A DNA stretch of 7,784 nucleotides, taken from positions 14,608 through 22,391 of the forward strand of contig DGPR01000012.1 of NCBI GenBank assembly GCA_002390525.1, read 5' to 3'. The stretch is from Cellvibrionales bacterium UBA4435. Lineage in GTDB: Bacteria; Pseudomonadota; Gammaproteobacteria; Pseudomonadales; Porticoccaceae. The translations under genes and the position numbers were made by a program. Below the pieces are notes generated by a model. The model was not told where the DNA came from. It saw only the letters and a program-made list of their open reading frames with translations, and searched no databases. Below, piece after piece: positions 6,237 through 7,784 of this stretch; position 1 is the stretch's first letter, and each line of letters begins with the position of its first letter.

Positions 6237-7784
6237 CTATTTATTCAACCGATCATTAATTAGATCATCAACTACAGATGGATCAGCTAATGTTGAGGTG
6301 TCACCCAAGCTATCAAGTTCATTAGCTGCAATTTTTCTTAGGATACGTCGCATAATTTTACCTGAGCGAGTCTTTGGTAATCCTGTCACTAACTGAACAT
6401 AATCTGGTTTTGCAAAAGAACCTATTTCTTTTTTACATATGTCATTCAAACCAGAAAAAAGTGCATCAGTTAATTTTGCATTTGACATAAGTGTAACGTA
6501 CACATAAATACCCTGCCCTTTTATATCGTGAGGACAACCTACAACTGCTGCCTCAGCAACATCAGCATGAAGAACTAAAGCACTCTCTATTTCAGCAGTA
6601 CCTATTCGATGCCCTGAAATATTTAAAACGTCATCAACTCTACCAGTGATCCAATAATGTCCATCTTTATCTCTTCGAGCTCCATCTCCAGTGAAATAAT
6701 AACCTGGGAATGCACTAAAATAGGTATCTCTAAATCTGCTCATATCACCATATACACCCCTAATTTGAGATGGCCATGAAGATCTTATAACTAAGTTTCC
6801 CTCCCCGGGGCCATCTATTAATTTTCCAGCATTATTTACTAGTGCGGGCTCAATACCAAAAAATGGAGCAGTCGCGCAGCCGGGCTTCATGTCGTGTACG
6901 CCTGGAAGAGGAGTTAACATATGTGCTCCTGTTTCAGTTTGCCACCAGGTATCAACTATGGGGCAACTTGAATTACCAATAACATGATAATACCATTCCC
7001 AAGCTTCTGGATTGATTGGCTCTCCAACTGTTCCGAGTAATCTTAGGGATTTTCGGCTTGTCCTTTTTACATAGTCGTTGCCTACGGCCAACAGTGAACG
7101 TATAGCCGTTGGTGCTGTATAAAAAATAGAAACCTTATGTTTATCAATAATTTGCCAGAAACGAGATGCATCAGGATAAGTTGGAACCCCCTCAAACATC
7201 AGAGTTGTAGCTCCATTACAAAGGGGCCCATAAACAATATAGCTATGACCAGTAACCCAACCAACATCTGCGGTACACCAATAAATATCATTGTCTTTGT
7301 AATCAAAAACATATTTATGAGTCATAGCAGCTTGTAGTAAATATCCTGCAGTTGTGTGTAAGACGCCCTTTGGCTTTCCTGTCGAACCAGATGTATAAAG
7401 AATAAAAAGTGGATCCTCAGCATCCATAGTTTCGGGTAGACAATATGTTGTTTCTTTTTTTATAGCCTCGTGATACCAAATATCTCTCTTATCGATCCAA
7501 TCAACTTTACCTTTTGTGTGAGATATAACAAAACATGTATGCACTAGAGGGCATTGAGACATGGCTTTATCTGCGTTAGCTTTTAAAGGTATTCTTTTGC
7601 CCCCCCTAACACCCTCATCAGCAGTAATAACAACATGACAATCGGAATCTATTATGCGATCTTTTAGTGCTTCCGGAGAGAAGCCCCCAAATACAACTGA
7701 ATGAATAGCGCCAATTCGTGCACAAGCAAGCATTGCATATAATGCCTCAGGAATCATAGGCATATAAATACACACTCTATCTCC
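6237..7784 (-). CDS. acs: Acetyl-CoA synthetase, AMP-forming (N-terminus outside the window)
   Basis: Acs activates acetate with ATP to acetyl-AMP and PPi, then transfers acetyl to CoA in the cytoplasm; it serves acetate scavenging and overflow recovery. The reading frame runs open through the right edge: 515 residues are visible against 652 in E. coli, so about 130 N-terminal residues are missing. The GTG near 7775 is an internal Val, not a start. Counted from that Val, visible motifs are the ATP loop [11 protein letters not shown] (127-137), GWVTGHSY (172-179, with the acetate-pocket Val-Thr), [15 protein letters not shown] (248-262), DTWWQTETG (275-283, with the Trp that limits the pocket to short acyl groups), [10 protein letters not shown] (360-369), the hinge [13 protein letters not shown] (378-390) and [11 protein letters not shown] (467-477). 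Lys473 in the last is the lysine acetylated in regulated homologues. The conserved pocket favours acetate over propionate. The stop is TAG at 6237-6239. Confidence 0.97.
   Translation of the reverse strand, partial: GDRVCIYMPMIPEALYAMLACARIGAIHSVVFGGFSPEALKDRIIDSDCHVVITADEGVRGGKRIPLKANADKAMSQCPLVHTCFVISHTKGKVDWIDKRDIWYHEAIKKETTYCLPETMDAEDPLFILYTSGSTGKPKGVLHTTAGYLLQAAMTHKYVFDYKDNDIYWCTADVGWVTGHSYIVYGPLCNGATTLMFEGVPTYPDASRFWQIIDKHKVSIFYTAPTAIRSLLAVGNDYVKRTSRKSLRLLGTVGEPINPEAWEWYYHVIGNSSCPIVDTWWQTETGAHMLTPLPGVHDMKPGCATAPFFGIEPALVNNAGKLIDGPGEGNLVIRSSWPSQIRGVYGDMSRFRDTYFSAFPGYYFTGDGARRDKDGHYWITGRVDDVLNISGHRIGTAEIESALVLHADVAEAAVVGCPHDIKGQGIYVYVTLMSNAKLTDALFSGLNDICKKEIGSFAKPDYVQLVTGLPKTRSGKIMRRILRKIAANELDSLGDTSTLADPSVVDDLINDRLNK

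Noticed and set aside
7137..7337. Plus-strand open frame opposite acs
   Set aside because: It is antisense to the highly conserved acetate-pocket region of Acs and has no independent support.
7758..7784. GTG near 7775 as the start of a short Acs
   Set aside because: The frame continues upstream to the edge with G-D-R before the Val, matching the internal GDxVxIYMPM motif of full-length Acs. The gene is cut by the window, not truncated.

Overview
The window looks like chromosome of an AT-rich gammaproteobacterium, probably a marine or other aquatic species. TatB, TatC, inorganic pyrophosphatase and acetyl-CoA synthetase all read as close relatives of the E. coli proteins. The YebC paralog is of the YeeN-like type that I recall from Vibrio and Alteromonas relatives. 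Spacing is tight, with few non-coding stretches. A placement near low-GC marine clades such as SAR86 or SAR92 is only a guess. I see no mobile elements, CRISPR arrays, tRNA or rRNA genes.

Layout. (1) 1-916, plus strand: the end of tatB overlapping a complete tatC, from the twin-arginine translocation operon. (2) 932-4690, minus strand: a thiamine-scavenging operon. Read in its own direction it has a probable promoter, a TPP riboswitch, a TonB-dependent outer-membrane receptor, a PnuC/PnuT-family inner-membrane transporter and an aminoglycoside/choline-kinase-fold small-molecule kinase. (3) 4770-5403, plus strand: a promoter and the family I inorganic pyrophosphatase gene ppa. (4) 5473-7784, minus strand: acs (5' end outside the window) followed 44 nt later by a YeeN-type YebC gene.

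The thiamine operon is the most interesting part. The receptor would bring thiamine across the outer membrane, the PnuT-type channel would pass it through the inner membrane, and the kinase would trap it by phosphorylation. The riboswitch would shut the set down when thiamine diphosphate is plentiful. Between the aptamer and the receptor start codon I see a hairpin that pairs with the Shine-Dalgarno sequence, and a competing pairing with the aptamer core. No intrinsic terminator is evident there, so control of translation initiation is the likely mechanism. The third gene appears not to be the thiamine pyrophosphokinase usually seen beside PnuT, but a protein with an APH/ThiK-like catalytic loop. 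The two downstream cistrons lack ATG starts (TTG or another non-ATG codon, and GTG).

The remaining genes are core metabolism and housekeeping. Pyrophosphatase removes the PPi released by reactions such as that of Acs, but its place beside the thiamine and acs genes is probably coincidental.
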